Notes under the pieces: model-generated
What the model saw: the letters and a program-made list of their open reading frames with translations, nothing else
What the model was told of the DNA's origin: nothing
Databases searched by the model: none
Shown here: positions 11,606-25,138 of the stretch, one piece after another
How the letters are laid out: every line of letters begins with the position of its first letter
Numbering within the stretch: the first letter of the stretch is position 1
Position numbers and translations under genes: made by a program
Source of the DNA: Alligator mississippiensis
Lineage: Eukaryota > Chordata > Crocodylia > Alligatoridae
Length of the DNA: 64,000 nucleotides
Reading direction: 5' to 3'
Assembly (NCBI RefSeq): GCF_030867095.1
Contig: NC_081824.1
Coordinates: 147,961,433-148,025,432, forward strand

Positions 11606-12093
11606 GGGGAAGATGCACATATGGTCCAAACCAGTCAATAGCAGCTCCTATGTTCTTATTGTTCATCGAATAGATTTATTTATTTATTTATTTTTAAAGG
11701 ACTAACCACTGCCTTTCTGTGCTGATACTGTGTTATGGGAATGCAATTTGTCAAGGATTCCTTGTCTTCATTTCTTAAAGAAGATGTCTTGTTTAAAAGC
11801 CTTTTCAGGCAAGGTTCCAGCAACATTTGGGGATTTGAATTATATATAAAACAACTTCTTTCCAGGAAGAGAAACTGTCAACTGTAACAGACTCTTTTAT
11901 CTACTCTTGGTATAACATTCTCCCAGAATTGGATTAATGGGTTTCCCTTGTGCTTTGTAAAAGGCTGTTGAGGGGCTGAATCTGTGATGGATGGAACTCC
12001 ATTTAAGCTATTAATGTTACATCAGTGATAGACTTGGCCCAAACCAAATTATTGGAAAGGTTGAAAATTCCCTTCAACCCAACTCTTACATGT

Positions 12094-12340
12094 ATTTACG
12101 GCCTGCAGACTGGATACTGCCTGTGGAGCCACGTTGTGTGGCCTTCAGGGCTCGTAGGGGAGCTGGGAATTTGGGGATGGAGCTTGCCCCTAAATTCTGG
12201 TGTACAGGTGTATGGAGGCCCATTGGAAAGGCAGTTGCAATAAACCCCGTGGCCACACCCATTGCCACATCTGGTTCGGGTCCATAAGGAGTCCTACAGC
12301 TTGGATCCGGCCTGGAGAGCTGGCAAGTTTGACTGCTCAT
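12094..12340. mobile_element. Decayed hAT-like element
   Basis: The wording 'ttgtgtggccttcagggctc' closely matches the element at 49664 ('ttgtgtggcccacagggctt'), and the block ends near 'gctggcaagtttgactgctc', like a worn right terminus (GAGTTTGACACCACTG type). The left terminus is not clear. Confidence 0.5.
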
Positions 12341-12410
12341 TTAATGCAAATACTCTCAAATATCTAGTATGGAATTGGATTAGGGCAAGTGATTCGGAAT
12401 TAGATTAGGG

Positions 12411-12709
12411 CAAGTGATTCTCAACTGGGGTATTGTGGCAGCCTGGGCTGCCTTGAGATCTTTTCAAGGGTGCCACAGGGTGACACACAATGTTAGCATG
12501 TTAGGTGTGCAAACAGAATTCGTATCATAAATCCAGAGATTTCATCTAGGAATTCAGAGTCTTAGAAACATTCTGGCCTGTTGTGGTCTTTGTGAGTTAT
12601 TTGCCATATAAGAATTGCTCCCTTATTTTTGCACACTTAAAAAGAGTGAAACTTAAGAGCTGGCATTTTCTGATGCGTGCCTTGAGTCTAAAAAGATTGA
12701 GAACCACTG
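12411..12709. mobile_element. MER5-like hAT MITE
   Basis: The left end CAAGTGATTCTCAACTGGGG and right end AAAGATTGAGAACCACTG form the classic inverted terminus of MER5/Charlie-type elements. Flanks GATTAGGG and AATTAGGT match at six of eight bases. A second copy of the same family is at 51307-51554 (shared 'tgccttgagtctaaaaagat'). Confidence 0.75.
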
Positions 12710-13295
12710 AATTAGGTCAGTATGCCTTAACTGAGTAGCCTTCATTAGTTTATCTTATTTTCCCAGAAATATTAATGTTAAAAAAATAAACACACTTTAG
12801 TGGTTTCCTTGAAAATCCAGGGATTCAATTAAATAGCAAATAATCTGTAGACCCTTCTTTTGTACATCTTAATTTTGTAATATAGAATTATTCAAATTAC
12901 TGAGCAATTTGAACATTTATTTTAAAATGGTACTTTTTTCCCTAAGAAATGGGTAAGTATTAAAATGGACTCATCTCATTTTGATTAAATGCACTGAAAT
13001 GTTCTTCTGGGCAATTGTTTTGAATCCAGGACCTGACATTCCTAACAGAATTCTTCTGGATATTTTGGCATGTCTCTGTTGAAGCACTACTGTGGGAGCA
13101 AGTGCCTTGCTTATTGCAACATCAGATGAAGTTGTAATGATCAGTAAACAACCTTTGCCATTACTCTGAAGGCTTAAGAGTGAACTATTTCAAGCTCTGG
13201 TAACAACCACTTTTCTCTTTGTCTGACATGATGCTGCAGACCAGTAGAAGACTCCATCTAGATATATTTCGAATGTGTTTTAAAAACTAAAAATC

Positions 13296-14105
13296 CTGTC
13301 ACAATAGGGAAACAGGACAGGAAAGGATCTTGAAGTCCAGTCCCACCCCTTTTCAAGGCAGGATCATCTCTCTCTAAACAATTCCAGAGAAATGCTTGTC
13401 GAACTTGCACTTAAAATCCAAAACAAAACGCCTCCTGTTTTGTCAAAATGGACACTGTTTTCTCAGAAAATTTTGCTATCTAATGGCCATATTCCTTGTT
13501 GTTGTTGAAGCTTATTCCTCCTTGTCCTATTCTCTGAATACAGAGAACAATTGATCACCATCTTTTTTTTCCCTTAAATAATAACTCTTTTTGTATTTGA
13601 GGATTTACTAAAACCTCATTGGTTTGCTCTGGATTACTTAATTTTTTTCAACCTTTCCTTATAAACATGTTTTGGATCGCTTACCATTTTTTTGCTCTCT
13701 GATTTCTTCTATTTTTTGCCACATCATCTTTTTTAAATTGGACACAGTATTCCAGGTGAGGCCTCAGCAGGGCTGAATAGTGGCAAAATCACTTTACATG
13801 ATTTGCATACAACACTTCTGTTAATACATCCCAATATATTGTTAGCTTTTTTTGGCAACAGTCTTGCAGTGTGTGATCCACTCGCTATAACCCCCCCAAA
13901 TCCTGTTCTTAAGCACTGCAGCCTAGCCAATCATTCTCCATTTTTGTACATCTGATTGTTTCTTCTTAAGTGCAGTCCTTTGCACTTGCCCTTACTGAAT
14001 TTCATCAGATCATTTTAATCCTAATCCTGTTCTCTAATGTCCCTGCCACCCCGCTGTGCTTGCTGTCATTGGCAAATTTAATAAGCGTATAGTCAGTTCT
14101 ACTTA
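13296..14105 (-). mobile_element. Old CR1/L3-type LINE, antisense
   Basis: Read on the minus strand, this is the 3' portion of an ancient CR1-clade LINE. Diagnostic plus-strand wording includes 'gtattccaggtgaggcctca', 'cctttgcacttgcccttact' and 'cattggcaaatttaataagc'. Divergence and many indels indicate great age. No usable ORF remains. Confidence 0.7.
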
Positions 14106-14160
14106 CTAAGTTTGCAGATGATACCAAACTGGGTGAGGTTGCAGATACAATGCACTGCGC
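14106..14160 (+). mobile_element. CR1 reverse-transcriptase scrap, sense
   Basis: 'aagtttgcagatgataccaa' then 'actgggtgaggttgcagata' encodes KFADDTKLGE, the catalytic FADD block of CR1 reverse transcriptase, on the plus strand. It abuts the antisense LINE on its left with no visible gap. Confidence 0.6.
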
Positions 14161-17145
14161 TTGGGAAGAAAAATATGTCACTGATGTACAGTGAAACCCT
14201 ACAAGTGCTTGTCCAGATGCTTTTTGCCTCCTTAGACTTCCCGTGTTGCATTTCAAGGGTGTTCTGAAAGAATGGGGTAGGAAAGGAGGGAAATATTTCT
14301 CCTTTTCATCTGTCTAATTAATGGCTTCAGGAAAAAATATCAGGTTTTGATGCTAAATAAATTCAGGTAAGAAACTTGTCACTTAGAATTTAGTTAGAAT
14401 CCCCTTCAGATGTGATAGATTATCCTTGGTGATAATCTAACTAAACCCTTTTGTAGAGCAAATGTTTGAAGCCATTGGAACAACAAAGACTTTCTAGTGA
14501 AAGTCAGTTGCCCCACTTTAGGTGCACTTTGACCCATGCACTCTGAAGAGTCTCTGCATAGCAATAGATGGGCTATCATCAAGTAATACTGTAGTACACT
14601 ATTATCCAACCATTTTGGCAGGCTTGTCACAAAATAGTCCTGTGCCCTTCCCAGGTGCTACTCCTGTCCATTTTCCTGCCCAGTCTGCTGCTCTGTCTTC
14701 TGCTTCCTACCCAATGTGCTGCTCTGCTTTCTGCTTCCTGCCTTATCTGCCCCTGTGCTACCTATCCACTCCCCATTCTGCCATGTGTCGTGTATGAGCT
14801 GCCCATGCTACTTCTGGCACCTGTGCTGCAGGTTGGCCAACTTTGCTGTAATATTATTACTAAAATTCTGAAGCTATCTTTTTTAACACGCTAATAAGTT
14901 AAAATCACATTTTTCTGTTTAAAGGACAAAAAAGAGACATGCAGAAGAATACCATTCTCAAAGTGTGCATAGTTGCATCCTTCCCTGCATAATCAAGTGA
15001 AGTTCTTTGCATGGGTCATTGTCGGGGGGGAAATGGATTTTTAGGGCCTTTCCCTGACCTACTTTTGGGTAAGGAGCAGGGAGTGAGAATTTGCACTAGG
15101 CCTTTTGTGGAGCAAAATAATTTTTTCAACCAGACCTAGTTAATGCATGGGAACAAAAAGCTAAAGGCCACGTCCAGATGTGCGTGGACATTTGGTTCCT
15201 CGGGGACAACTAACATTGGGTCCAGCCCCCCTGTACTTGAGCAGGAAAGACCGCTGGGATCAGATGACCCCAGCAAGATGGGTGTCAAAATGCTTTTTGA
15301 ATCCCTTGCAGCCCCTGACAACTATGAAACAGCGGCGCACCTTGCATTTTTAGCCCCTGCATCGCTGTAGCAGCGTGCTATATTGAGAGAGTGCCTAGGC
15401 TGCTAAACATTACCTAGCCTAACAAGACTGAATAAAATATTATCATACTTTGAGTAGTGCAGTTTAATCTGCTACAAGTATCCCATTCTCTTTTCTGTCA
15501 TGCTCTAGTTCCTCTTCAAGGAAATTTCTACACAATTGCTTGCTCATCTGTACGTTGCTCTTATATGTCAGGACCGAGAGGAGGAGAAAATAGATAACGT
15601 GCTTCTAACTAGTTTTACCTTCTGCTCTTGCTTCACTACTTCATGGTAGAAGAACGGCGTGTAGGGGCGGCAGCACTCAAATAATAGTGTCTGAGGAGGT
15701 GGCAGTGATGGTGGTGGCAGCAGCTAGATAAAAATGGCATAGCTCTAGTGTGAAAACTGTATCAATGGTCCCTAGTGACATCTAGCCCCTCAATTTAGTA
15801 CCTTGATCTTAAAATCAAACATGGAGGGGAAGCTGTCCTGTCCCATGGGCAAGTAGCAGCTTACTGTGTCCTAGTACAGCTTTCACCTTCTTGGGTTTGC
15901 TGAGTAATATTTATTGGTTTAAAGAAAGTAGTGTCCAGTTTTCCTTAACAGAGAAACAGCTTTTCAGAGCAAGGGGGTGCTATTATGAATTAAGGATCTC
16001 CAAACTAAGAACTAAGGAATTACTTGTCTTTTCATTAAGATAGAGATGTGCCTTTATAGTCTAACTTTAACTTAGTCTATAAGGCCCATCTCTACCTTGC
16101 CTGATTTCAGAGTAACATTCCTAACTGTCTCTCTCTGCTCATTTGTCTTTTTGTTTCCTAACAAAACAACTCTTGTTAATCTTTGTTATCATCGCGAAGG
16201 GGTTGTGCTTACCTGCTCTCTCATTGTATGCTTATACGCTAAGAATATTGAAGGAAGGAGTCTCTCCTGAGTGCCTTAAAATGGGGTCTTGAAATCTGGG
16301 GCCACAAGACAAATAAGCAGCATTTTTTTCCCTTTAACTGTTAAGGACAACAGTGCTTTTCTGAAACTAAAAATTGGGCATTCAGACACAACAGTCTACA
16401 GTTTGTTGTTAAAAATAGGCAGGTATGGCAATTAACTTAAAAATGTTACCCAGCAGCATTTAAAGCATCACAAATGAAAAGTCTTGTTTTGGTTTTATCA
16501 TTTCTTTAAATAAGCATAACATTTCTAAAGAAGTATTGCCCACTTCGCTGCCACAGTGGAGAAATTATTATGTAAAAATAGAGTTAGTCATTTAATCCTT
16601 AACTCTGGTCTCTACCTGCTTTGTATTTGACTTGGGAATTATTCTTGTTCATATAATTCTGGTGCCTTAAAGATGTCTGGAGCGTTTGTTTCAGGAATTC
16701 AGGACCAACAAAATGAGAACATAATTTTAAAAGTTTTCCAATCTCAAGACCCGCATGAGAACAAAGATTAAGCTGAAAATCACATAAAGGTTGAAAACAA
16801 ACAAACCAATTGCACTGCAAACTTTGCTGTATTTCCTTACTGCTCAGGAAAATGTTTGATGCAGCTGTTAGCTGCTTTCAAGTAGTCTGTTGGATTATAT
16901 GAACTTGATTTATTTGCTTCTGACAGGGTTACAGCATAAATCAGCTGCCTTGGGTGTAAATGTCACAGAAAAAGTCAAGGATTAAGGATAAATTTATCAG
17001 AAGCAGATAAGTAATTTTAAGAACTGAAGCCCCATTTTTCCCCCCAAAAATGACTTAGTTATTTCTGAAAATATTACCATAGACATATAAACATATTATA
17101 CTTATAAACATATTATATACTTCAACACTGAGTGGAGGAAGCCCT

Positions 17146-17349
17146 GGGTGCTTCTACATGTGACGCTATGGCATCATAGCATCTGCGGGCAAAAAGCGTG
17201 CCGCCACCACTGCTACAGCAATGTAGGGGCTAAAAATAGCCTACTAGCTGTTACTGTCCTGTCATTTAGTACATCCAAAAGTCCTTTTGGATGTACTAAA
17301 TGATGGTGCAGTAACAATGGTGCCATAGGGGCACATGTAGACACGTCCC
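17146..17349. mobile_element. Palindromic MITE in FAM89A intron 1
   Basis: The ends GGGTGCTTCTACATGTG and CACATGTAGACACGTCCC are inverted copies of the window's 3-bp-TSD MITE consensus, with flanks CCT and CTT. At the centre, 17262-17281 and 17284-17303 form a perfect 20-bp inverted repeat (TCATTTAGTACATCCAAAAG) with a 2-base loop. The whole element is roughly a hairpin. No coding capacity. Confidence 0.75.
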
Positions 17350-17730
17350 CTTTCTTGCACACAGTCTGTATGAGGAAGATGGGTAAATGGGACAAATACG
17401 ATGACACCATTAAGTCTGTCTTTGGTATCATAGGGAGTACAGTGTGTTTGAGTAATTTCACATGCTGTATGCTGGATTAGGATTGCACAGTTTTGTTTTT
17501 TTTTTCCAATTAAATAGGGCATGGTAACATTACTGAATCATGAGGAATGCTGTGTGGCAATGCTTCTTTTGCTGCTTTTTTATTTGGCTTATTCATTAGG
17601 GTGGACATAACCTTACCAAACTTAATTATACTACCATATCGCAATATTGCACAAGGTGTGACAACTGGTCCTCTTAAAGCTGTGGAAAAAATATGCAAGG
17701 ACGTCATATTGCAAATCAAATCATATTTGA

Positions 17731-17913
<183 letters not shown>

Positions 17914-18975
17914 AAACAACACCACTGTCATTGGCAGGGACAAAAGCCCACGGATTGGTTTTTCACTCCCTGTAACACTTCCAAGAAGATCTGGAATCTG
18001 CGGATTTCTCTTCTTGAGGGGAACATCTGGCTACCTGAAGTGTGTTGAACTCATGTTTGTGGCAGGCTGTCAGTGCAAGTTACTCATCTAAATGCCACTT
18101 TAGGAAGGTGATGTCCTATAACTTTCAGGATTCCTCGACATTCATGTGTGACAAGAAATGTCAGTTTAAATTTCAGGCTGGATTTTTCCGATTTACAGAT
18201 GTTGGCAACTGACTTTATAACTGTAATGTTGATCATACAAGAAGTCAGTGACGTCCTGAGTGTAATAGCTTTTCAGGGGGTAAAAGACTTCATTATGGTG
18301 TAACTAACCAGGGGTGATATGTATTTGTCAACAGTACTGATAAATCCTCTTTGAACAGGTGTTTCAAAACCCCTGGTCCAAGCCATATTAAGCTAATCTG
18401 CTTTTATCAGCTGTGCTACTTACCTCCAGTTCTACAACTGGGTGGATTGTTTACACAGTTTCTTAGATACTTGTGTTCTATAAAAACCTATGTTTTGAAG
18501 CATTTTTCCTTTTTTCTAATCCAAAGGTTGTATATAAGCTAGCGGATGTTACCTGTATTTTTTTTTTTTTCTGTTCAGCTACCTAACTTTCCTAGTGCTG
18601 CCAAATAGCGTTAACTTTTCTATTACCTTCTTGGGGTTTTTTTTTTTCTTTTTGCATAAACATAGGTCTATGACCTGCTAAAATCTGTTTAAAAAAGGGT
18701 TGCTTAGCTTTTGCTGTATTAAAGGGTAAAAGCATAGGTTCAGACATTGTCTCTCTGCCACTATGTGGCTTGTAATAACCCAGACTCTTAAATGCAAGTG
18801 TTTTCAAACATATGAAGTATAAGGAATCTCTCAATATGAAAAAATGGGACAAACTGCAATATTTTGTACTGGATGACCTTTGTTTCTGGAAGGTAGTCTA
18901 CAACTTTTTAAGAAGAATTGCAAAATAAGTGTTTTGGGGCCACAGTTATAAATAAAAGCTCTTTACTCTATCTCA
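17914..18975 (+). other. FAM89A: FAM89A 3' UTR
   Basis: Runs from the stop codon to just past the first good poly(A) signal. It begins with about 70 bases that look like former or frame-shifted coding sequence, then becomes AT-rich with T-runs typical of a 3' UTR. A longer isoform using later signals (for example near 19815) cannot be excluded. Confidence 0.6.
18951..18956 (+). terminator. FAM89A: Poly(A) signal AATAAA for FAM89A
   Basis: A canonical AATAAA within 'cagttataaataaaagctct', about 1.04 kb after the stop codon, followed by T-rich sequence. Confidence 0.6.
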
Positions 18976-20904
18976 TTTGCTTGAAAGAAAGCTAAGCTTA
19001 AATGTACACATTTATTTTTGTTGTTAAAACACACTAAAGCATTCAGCTAAATTTACGATTTTTATAGTGTATGCAACACTCAGTTAACTTAAAATATACC
19101 TAAAAGTAGCCAACTATCTTACCATGCCTCTTGCTCTATTCTGAAGTGAAACTGCAGTACTCAGCACATGATGTGGGTTCCTCTTACTTCAAAACTTAGT
19201 AGTCAGCATGCTGTGAAATTTGGTGTTAGAATCTTGACACAAGCTAATAATTAAGGGCTTTAACTTCAAAGGATCTTTTTTGTATGGCTCATATGCCTGG
19301 CATAGATTCGACATGCAGCAAGGATCAAATTCTGCAGTAGCACCTCAACTATTTAAAAAAAAAAAAATGAAAAGCTAGTGAAACAAAATGGTTTGCAATG
19401 ACAAAAGCAGAGGTAGCTTAGGACGGGTGTTTTTGCTTATTTTCCTTTAAACTGACAGCAGTGGAATCTAAACATCAAAGTAAAGACTTTGGGGTGCAAT
19501 GTGCGTGGCTTTTTAAATTAGTCTATGACAGATTCCTTACATAGGTTTTAAAAAATCTATTCTGGCCTAGTTAGTTCTTTCATGTAGGCCTATTTAAAAT
19601 TAATGAACAAACTTCACTTAAAAGGTAATCTAAATGGCTGCTAATTATGTGTCTGCCCATAGGTAATGCTCACGGTTGTACATTTGGACTCCATGTTTAG
19701 CCTTCCAAATGTTAAGTGTAACATTCTTTAATTATACTTTGCTATGCTCTTGACATGTTAAAAAAAACCTCTTCTATTTAATTCAGACCCCCTCCTCCTG
19801 CCCCGTCCCTGAAAATAAAAAAATATGGTGCTTAGCATAAGATGTAACAGCTGTGGGTATGTTTTTGTTGATGTAAATCTAAAAAAAATACATTCTAGGC
19901 ATGGTCACCATGTACACGGAAAAGGCCATGTTCAGATGATGGTGAAATATTTTTTTCTGCCTGTGCTCACAAAAAACTAGGGCTGGAATAGACTTAAGAA
20001 GTTATTTCATCCAGTCCAGTAGAGGTGATAAAATCTTTACATCTGGACAGGTGTCAGGTTTTTCATTCTGAAATTTGGATTACTCTCTCCTTGTCCTGCC
20101 TTCTTAGGGCAGTTGGTGTTAACTGGTAACAAGATAATGTCAAAAGGACCAGCACTTAGTACAAAAAAAAACTGGATGGGCTTTCATGCGAAGGCAATTT
20201 ATATATTCTAAGACTTCAAGAAAGAAAAGTATAAATGTTCATTTTATTTCTAAGTTGGGGGGTTCATTTACTAATGCAGAAACATATTATGAGGGCAGTA
20301 TTCCATTAACAACTCCTTGCCGTGCCCAGAAAAAAAAATCACTGTAAAATATCAGTTTTTACATTCAATTGACACAAGTTTGCATTGGTTACAAGTTAAA
20401 AGGGAGTGAGTAGACCTACGGTCACTATGATCCATTTTGGTTTTACAGAGTACAAAAACAAGGGCAGAATCCAAAAATATCATATTACTGTCTAGTAGCT
20501 TTGAAATGTTCTGAGGCTTTAAATGCAGAAAACAAAGTGAAAGCTTCTCTTGGCACTCCTTCTCCTCTTGTAAGCAGCTCTCCATGAAGATGGGCAGTTG
20601 CTGTGCACTCAGTGGTGGTAGATGTGTTTTTCAGACTAGATCCAGCTTTTCCTGAATTTCACTGGGAATTTTACCATTTATATTAATGGGAGCTGGACCA
20701 AACCCTCAGTGAACCAACAGTATTTCTTGAGCTCCAAACTAATGTTCAGTCTAGCTGGATTATTTCCAGGACTATGAATGACTTGCATGAAGACTCTGAC
20801 AGACTACAGTAACCAGCAGGAGATGCTCACCCAAACACTTTAAATCCCCCCACATATACTACCTGCTGTGTAATGCAGTGAAATTTGTAGGTATCCATTT
20901 AATG
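18976..20904. other. Downstream of FAM89A, no gene
   Basis: AT-rich and possibly partly a longer 3' UTR. At 19978-20112 it carries a worn antisense CR1 3' end ('gggctggaatagacttaaga ... tttcatccagtcc'). Confidence 0.4.
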
Positions 20905-21030
20905 AGAGGCAAGGTTTTTTGGGTGGTTTTTTATGATACCTTTTATTGAACCAAATGTATAGGTAGCAGAGAGGTTTGACAAGTTTTTGGGGGCACACTG
21001 CCATTCCTCTGATCTCCCTAAAGAAAACTA
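20905..21030 (+). repeat. Second copy of the 10405-type repeat
   Basis: 'gataccttttattgaaccaa' then 'ttgacaagtttttgggggca' parallels the repeat at 10405 ('tattagaccaac ... gctttcggg'). It is shorter and more decayed. Confidence 0.45.
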
Positions 21031-21061
21031 TTATTTCCTTGAGCAACCATTTAAATAGCAT

Positions 21062-21146
21062 ATAAAGATCTGTCGGTTATCATATTTTCTCATGTACCAC
21101 ACTGTAGACTGGTGACCTGTTGTGGAACCCAGTTTGAAAACCACTG
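21062..21146. mobile_element. hAT right-end fragment
   Basis: Ends AACCCAGTTTGAAAACCACTG, the right terminus of a MER5/Charlie-like element. No left terminus was found. Confidence 0.5.
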
Positions 21147-24112
21147 TTTTAAGATGAGTTGCCTAATAAGAGTGGTGTCTTTTGCAAGTTTCATTGTAGA
21201 TGATGTAGAGTAACCTGGTGCCTTATGACAGCATTCTAGGATATTTCCTAAAAGAGACCGATACAGGAGAGAATTTTTGAGCAACAGTGACGAGCACTGG
21301 CATGTCTGGCAGTAGAAATGACTTCAGACTGGGTTGATATGCATCTTGCTCAGGTTTAAGCATAAATCACCAGTCAGGATTCAGAACAATACATGCTTCT
21401 ACATTTGGTGGGGGGCAAGGGGCAGGGACAGGGAAGCATTCCCGACACAGAAGTAGTACATGTGTTTGGTGAGTTAAGTAAAACAGATTTAGTATCTTTC
21501 TATCATGAAAAGAAGAGCTGTTTCTCTCCTGTTCTCTGTAGTTAAAAATATATGACATTTCCTGGTCAACAATTTACAACCCTATCCAGCTTCTGCTATA
21601 CTCAAGGAGAGTTTATTGGGAGTTTAAAGTAGGCCTTTGTCAAAAGGATAACATCCAGTAGATAATGAAATTCCTAACTGCAAATCAGCATTACTTGAAT
21701 ATAAAGTTTACAAGTATCTGGGGTTGATACCTGAAAGTCTGCAAGAGGAGTCCCACAAAAATAGATTTTCACTTCTAAAAAATACTTTAGTATAATATTA
21801 ATATCATTACAGAGAGCGAAGTTCTTATTCATCTCACACTTCCAGTTAGCTCAGGAAAGAGGTGGATGTTGAGAAACAATAATGAGATACAAATAAGTTA
21901 TTGTATTTTCCTGTTTTAATTCAGCCTCATAAAAAATAACAAATATTTAATGACTTGATTTAAAGCTTTTGGATTTGTTGATTAAGCAAAGTATTGATTT
22001 TGCCTCATCGACAAAATTCTAACACTTTAAATCAAGATACCTGATTTTGATAGTGTCAAGCCATCTCTAACAACTACAATTAAGTAATAAAGTGATTAAT
22101 TATAGAAAAAATGGATGATTTTGATCATGTTCCTGATGTGCAACTTGTTCTATGCTAGTGACTTGTGTGCCAACTCAAAGCTGTATTGACAGAGCTTTTT
22201 AAAAAGTTACAGGCTTGAGGGCCTTATTAGTAAAATTATTGGTTCCTAAATAGTCTTTCTATAAGCTGCTGCTATTTATTACTGATTCATGGTTGAGGGA
22301 ATGGATGGTTGCTGAACTGCTCAGGTTCTTTTTTAGGATTTTTTTAGTGATTATTTTTATTTCTTGGATCATGTTAGATGAAAACAGACATAACAGAAAT
22401 AGCAAAATCAATGGCATTAAATGTCCATTTATTAATATGGTTTCTCCTTGTTTGGTTTCTGCATTCTTTTTCACTGTATTGGTAAGTATTGTTTACTGAC
22501 TGTTATGCTAACTATGCAGCGAGTTGCATCCATTGTTTGCAGGTGTAGTTTGTGTTTAACTGGAATTATGGGCATTATAATTATTAGATAATGAAACCAA
22601 GGCACTTTTATTTAAGAAATTAGGGAGCAAGGAGGTTAATGTAGCATACTGTGTGGACTAACCTCCTCCCTGGCATCCAGCTGACTGAGAGGTAACACCT
22701 TTGAAACAGGTGGACCAGCAGGCATATGCAATACTAGCTATTGTCAGTGTATCTGTTGTCATGATTTACCTTTATGTACTTGAGGCAGTCTCAAATAATT
22801 TGCATGTCATTTCTTGGTGGGTGGTTGTTGGAGAAAGGGGTTCAGGATGCATACTCCTTTACCTTGCCTACATGTTTTTTCTCAGAAGATGACTAGGGAA
22901 TGAGGAGTCCTGGCTCATTACCTCCCATCCACAAAACTAGATTTTTATCTTTGTTGGTCTGTTTGAACCTATTCAATTTTCCACGCTAGATTATATTGCA
23001 AAACATAAGGAAAGCCATTTAGAATGATTGAATTGGTCATTTGGCTTATGCAGTAACCTACTTGGAAGTAATTTTAAGGACCAAAACCCCTGTCTTATAC
23101 GTGTTTAACACCTTGTGCTTTTAAAAAGCTTCCTCTCTCTCTCCATTGCTTTGTTCTTCAATAGTGCAGCAGATATGCATATGCTTTCTGCAATGCAGGC
23201 TGTGTCTATCCACAGTGGCAACCTATTCTGGGATCAGATAATCTGGAAAAACAGCCATAGTCCACTGTTCAGGGAGGTGCCAAAAGTAGTCTACATACAA
23301 AGTAGATTAAACTGCATAATTATGCCTGTCATCATCCTATCAGCTATTGCTTAAATTGTTTTATCCTACATTTGGACTTATAGACCTCAAGTGAATACGT
23401 CTGATCTCATAGCAGTAGATGTTCTATGATCCTATTTCACTCTGTAAGGGTATGCATTTAGTAAGAGTATAGAATATAGTACTCTATAGTACATAGAACA
23501 CTCCTTGGTGTGTAGGTGAATAATTTGGAGCCAAGATCTATTCTGTAGCTGCATTGACTTCAGTTGATCAGCAGTGAATTTGGCTATTTGTTTTCAAATG
23601 ACAAAATTAAAGGCTTTTGGATATCACCATTATATCCACAGCAGGAACCCATTTCTACTTCCGTGGCTTCCTGTGATCAGGAAAACATATACCGGATGAA
23701 TGTGGAAACAGCAAGCATTGAGCAATCTGAACTGGCTCTAACTTCAGAGGAATGTGCTTTTAGCAGTAGAATTAACCTTTTGCAGATAAGGTTGGTATGT
23801 AATTTCAGGAAGCTATTTGCTTTTGAAACACACATGCTACTTACTATTTCAGCCGTTGAAGTCAAATGGATGTCATTATTTAATCCTGTTTGAAATCCAT
23901 TATTACAGCGTTTAGACATTTAAAAAAAACTTTTCATGAATTTCTTGATATAAAAACAAGGTCAGGGAACTCCCCCAACTCTGGGTTACATACAGTTTAG
24001 AAACAGGGCAGCATTCAGCTTTGACCCAGGGTACACTAATGCGCTGTGGCATGGGTGAGTGATGTTTGGAATTGTCATTTGGCCTGGAGTTTGGTAGCAT
24101 GTCAAACTACTC
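21147..24112. other. Intergenic, nothing recognised
   Basis: AT-rich DNA without supported genes. A 48-bp piece at 23316-23364 ('aattatgcctgtcatcatcc...cagctattgcttaa') recurs at 25316-25364 and probably belongs to an unnamed repeat. Confidence 0.35.
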
Positions 24113-24115
24113 TTA

Positions 24116-25138
24116 GGCCAAGTACAGACATTTGAGGGCTTTAGGGAGAGATTAAATCAATTCAAAACAGCTGCCTGATATCAGGTAAGTCAGGGTGGGG
24201 GTCTAGCTGGAGGACTGGGGGTCCAGCAAGCTGGAGGGGATTGGGGGTCCACTGGAGGATGGGGGGGCAGATGCGACCTATGGGTGGTGAAGGGGGGGAA
24301 GGTGTGGCCCGTGAGGGGTAGGACCTGTAGGATGGGGCATTGGTGACGTGTAGGGGGTGCACGTGCACCCCTCGCGAAAAAGCGCCATTGACACATTGGT
24401 GGCACCTGTGGGCAGTTGCTTCTCACCACCCCTCCTCCCCCATCGCCACTGACACCACAGGCAACATCTGTGGGTGGTCCGCAATTGCTGCTGGCTGCTG
24501 CTGCTGGCGGTGTCTGCGGGTAGTCTCTGACCACTGGTCAGTGCTCCCCCCCTGCCCCCCTCCCCCCCACACACACACTCTGCTGCTGACAACGCTGCGG
24601 TTGCCTGTGGCAGCTCCCCACTTGCCTCCGCCACCCCTGCGGGAGCTTGCCATGCCCCCCCGGCCTCTGGGGGCACATGTCATTCATGGGGTGGGGGGAA
24701 TAGGAACAACCCATGGGTGGGGGACAGGCATGAGCTACGAGGGGTTGGGGGGCAGTACAACACGCAGGTAGGGTGGGGTGGAGTCCCCAGCGAACCTTCA
24801 CCCCCATCCCTCCCACCCCTCTCCTCACCGGGACTGACTTGCTTGGCTATGGCAGCAGTGAATGCTGATAAAAGCAGCTGCACTCAAAGCATCTTGTGAG
24901 CTGGGGCCAGTTGCTGGGTTTTCCCATTCACTGGTTTGACCTAAATTGAAAATCTGATAATACATAGATCCAGGTTTATCTTAAACTGGATTCTGCAATT
25001 TTTAGACCGGTTTGTGTGCATGGAACTTCAGTCACTGAAACAGGTCTGTAAGTGTAAGGTCAGCACCAGGATGAAATAAGTTTAAATTGGGCGGCTATTT
25101 TGAATCCTATTTAACCTCCTGAATGTCCATACTTAGCT
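24116..25138. mobile_element. PIF/Harbinger-like non-autonomous element
   Basis: The left end GGCCAAGTACAGACATTTGAG and right end CTGAATGTCCATACTTAGCT are imperfect inverted repeats. They are flanked on both sides by TTA (24113-24115 and 25139-25141), the target duplication expected of PIF/Harbinger elements. The 1023-bp interior has a very GC-rich, G/C-skewed middle (24190-24830) between AT-rich ends and no transposase. Confidence 0.7.

Noticed and set aside
24190-24830. Several long overlapping frames in GC-rich DNA
   Set aside because: They lie inside the Harbinger-like element and are low-complexity Gly/Pro/Cys-rich; no transposase motif.
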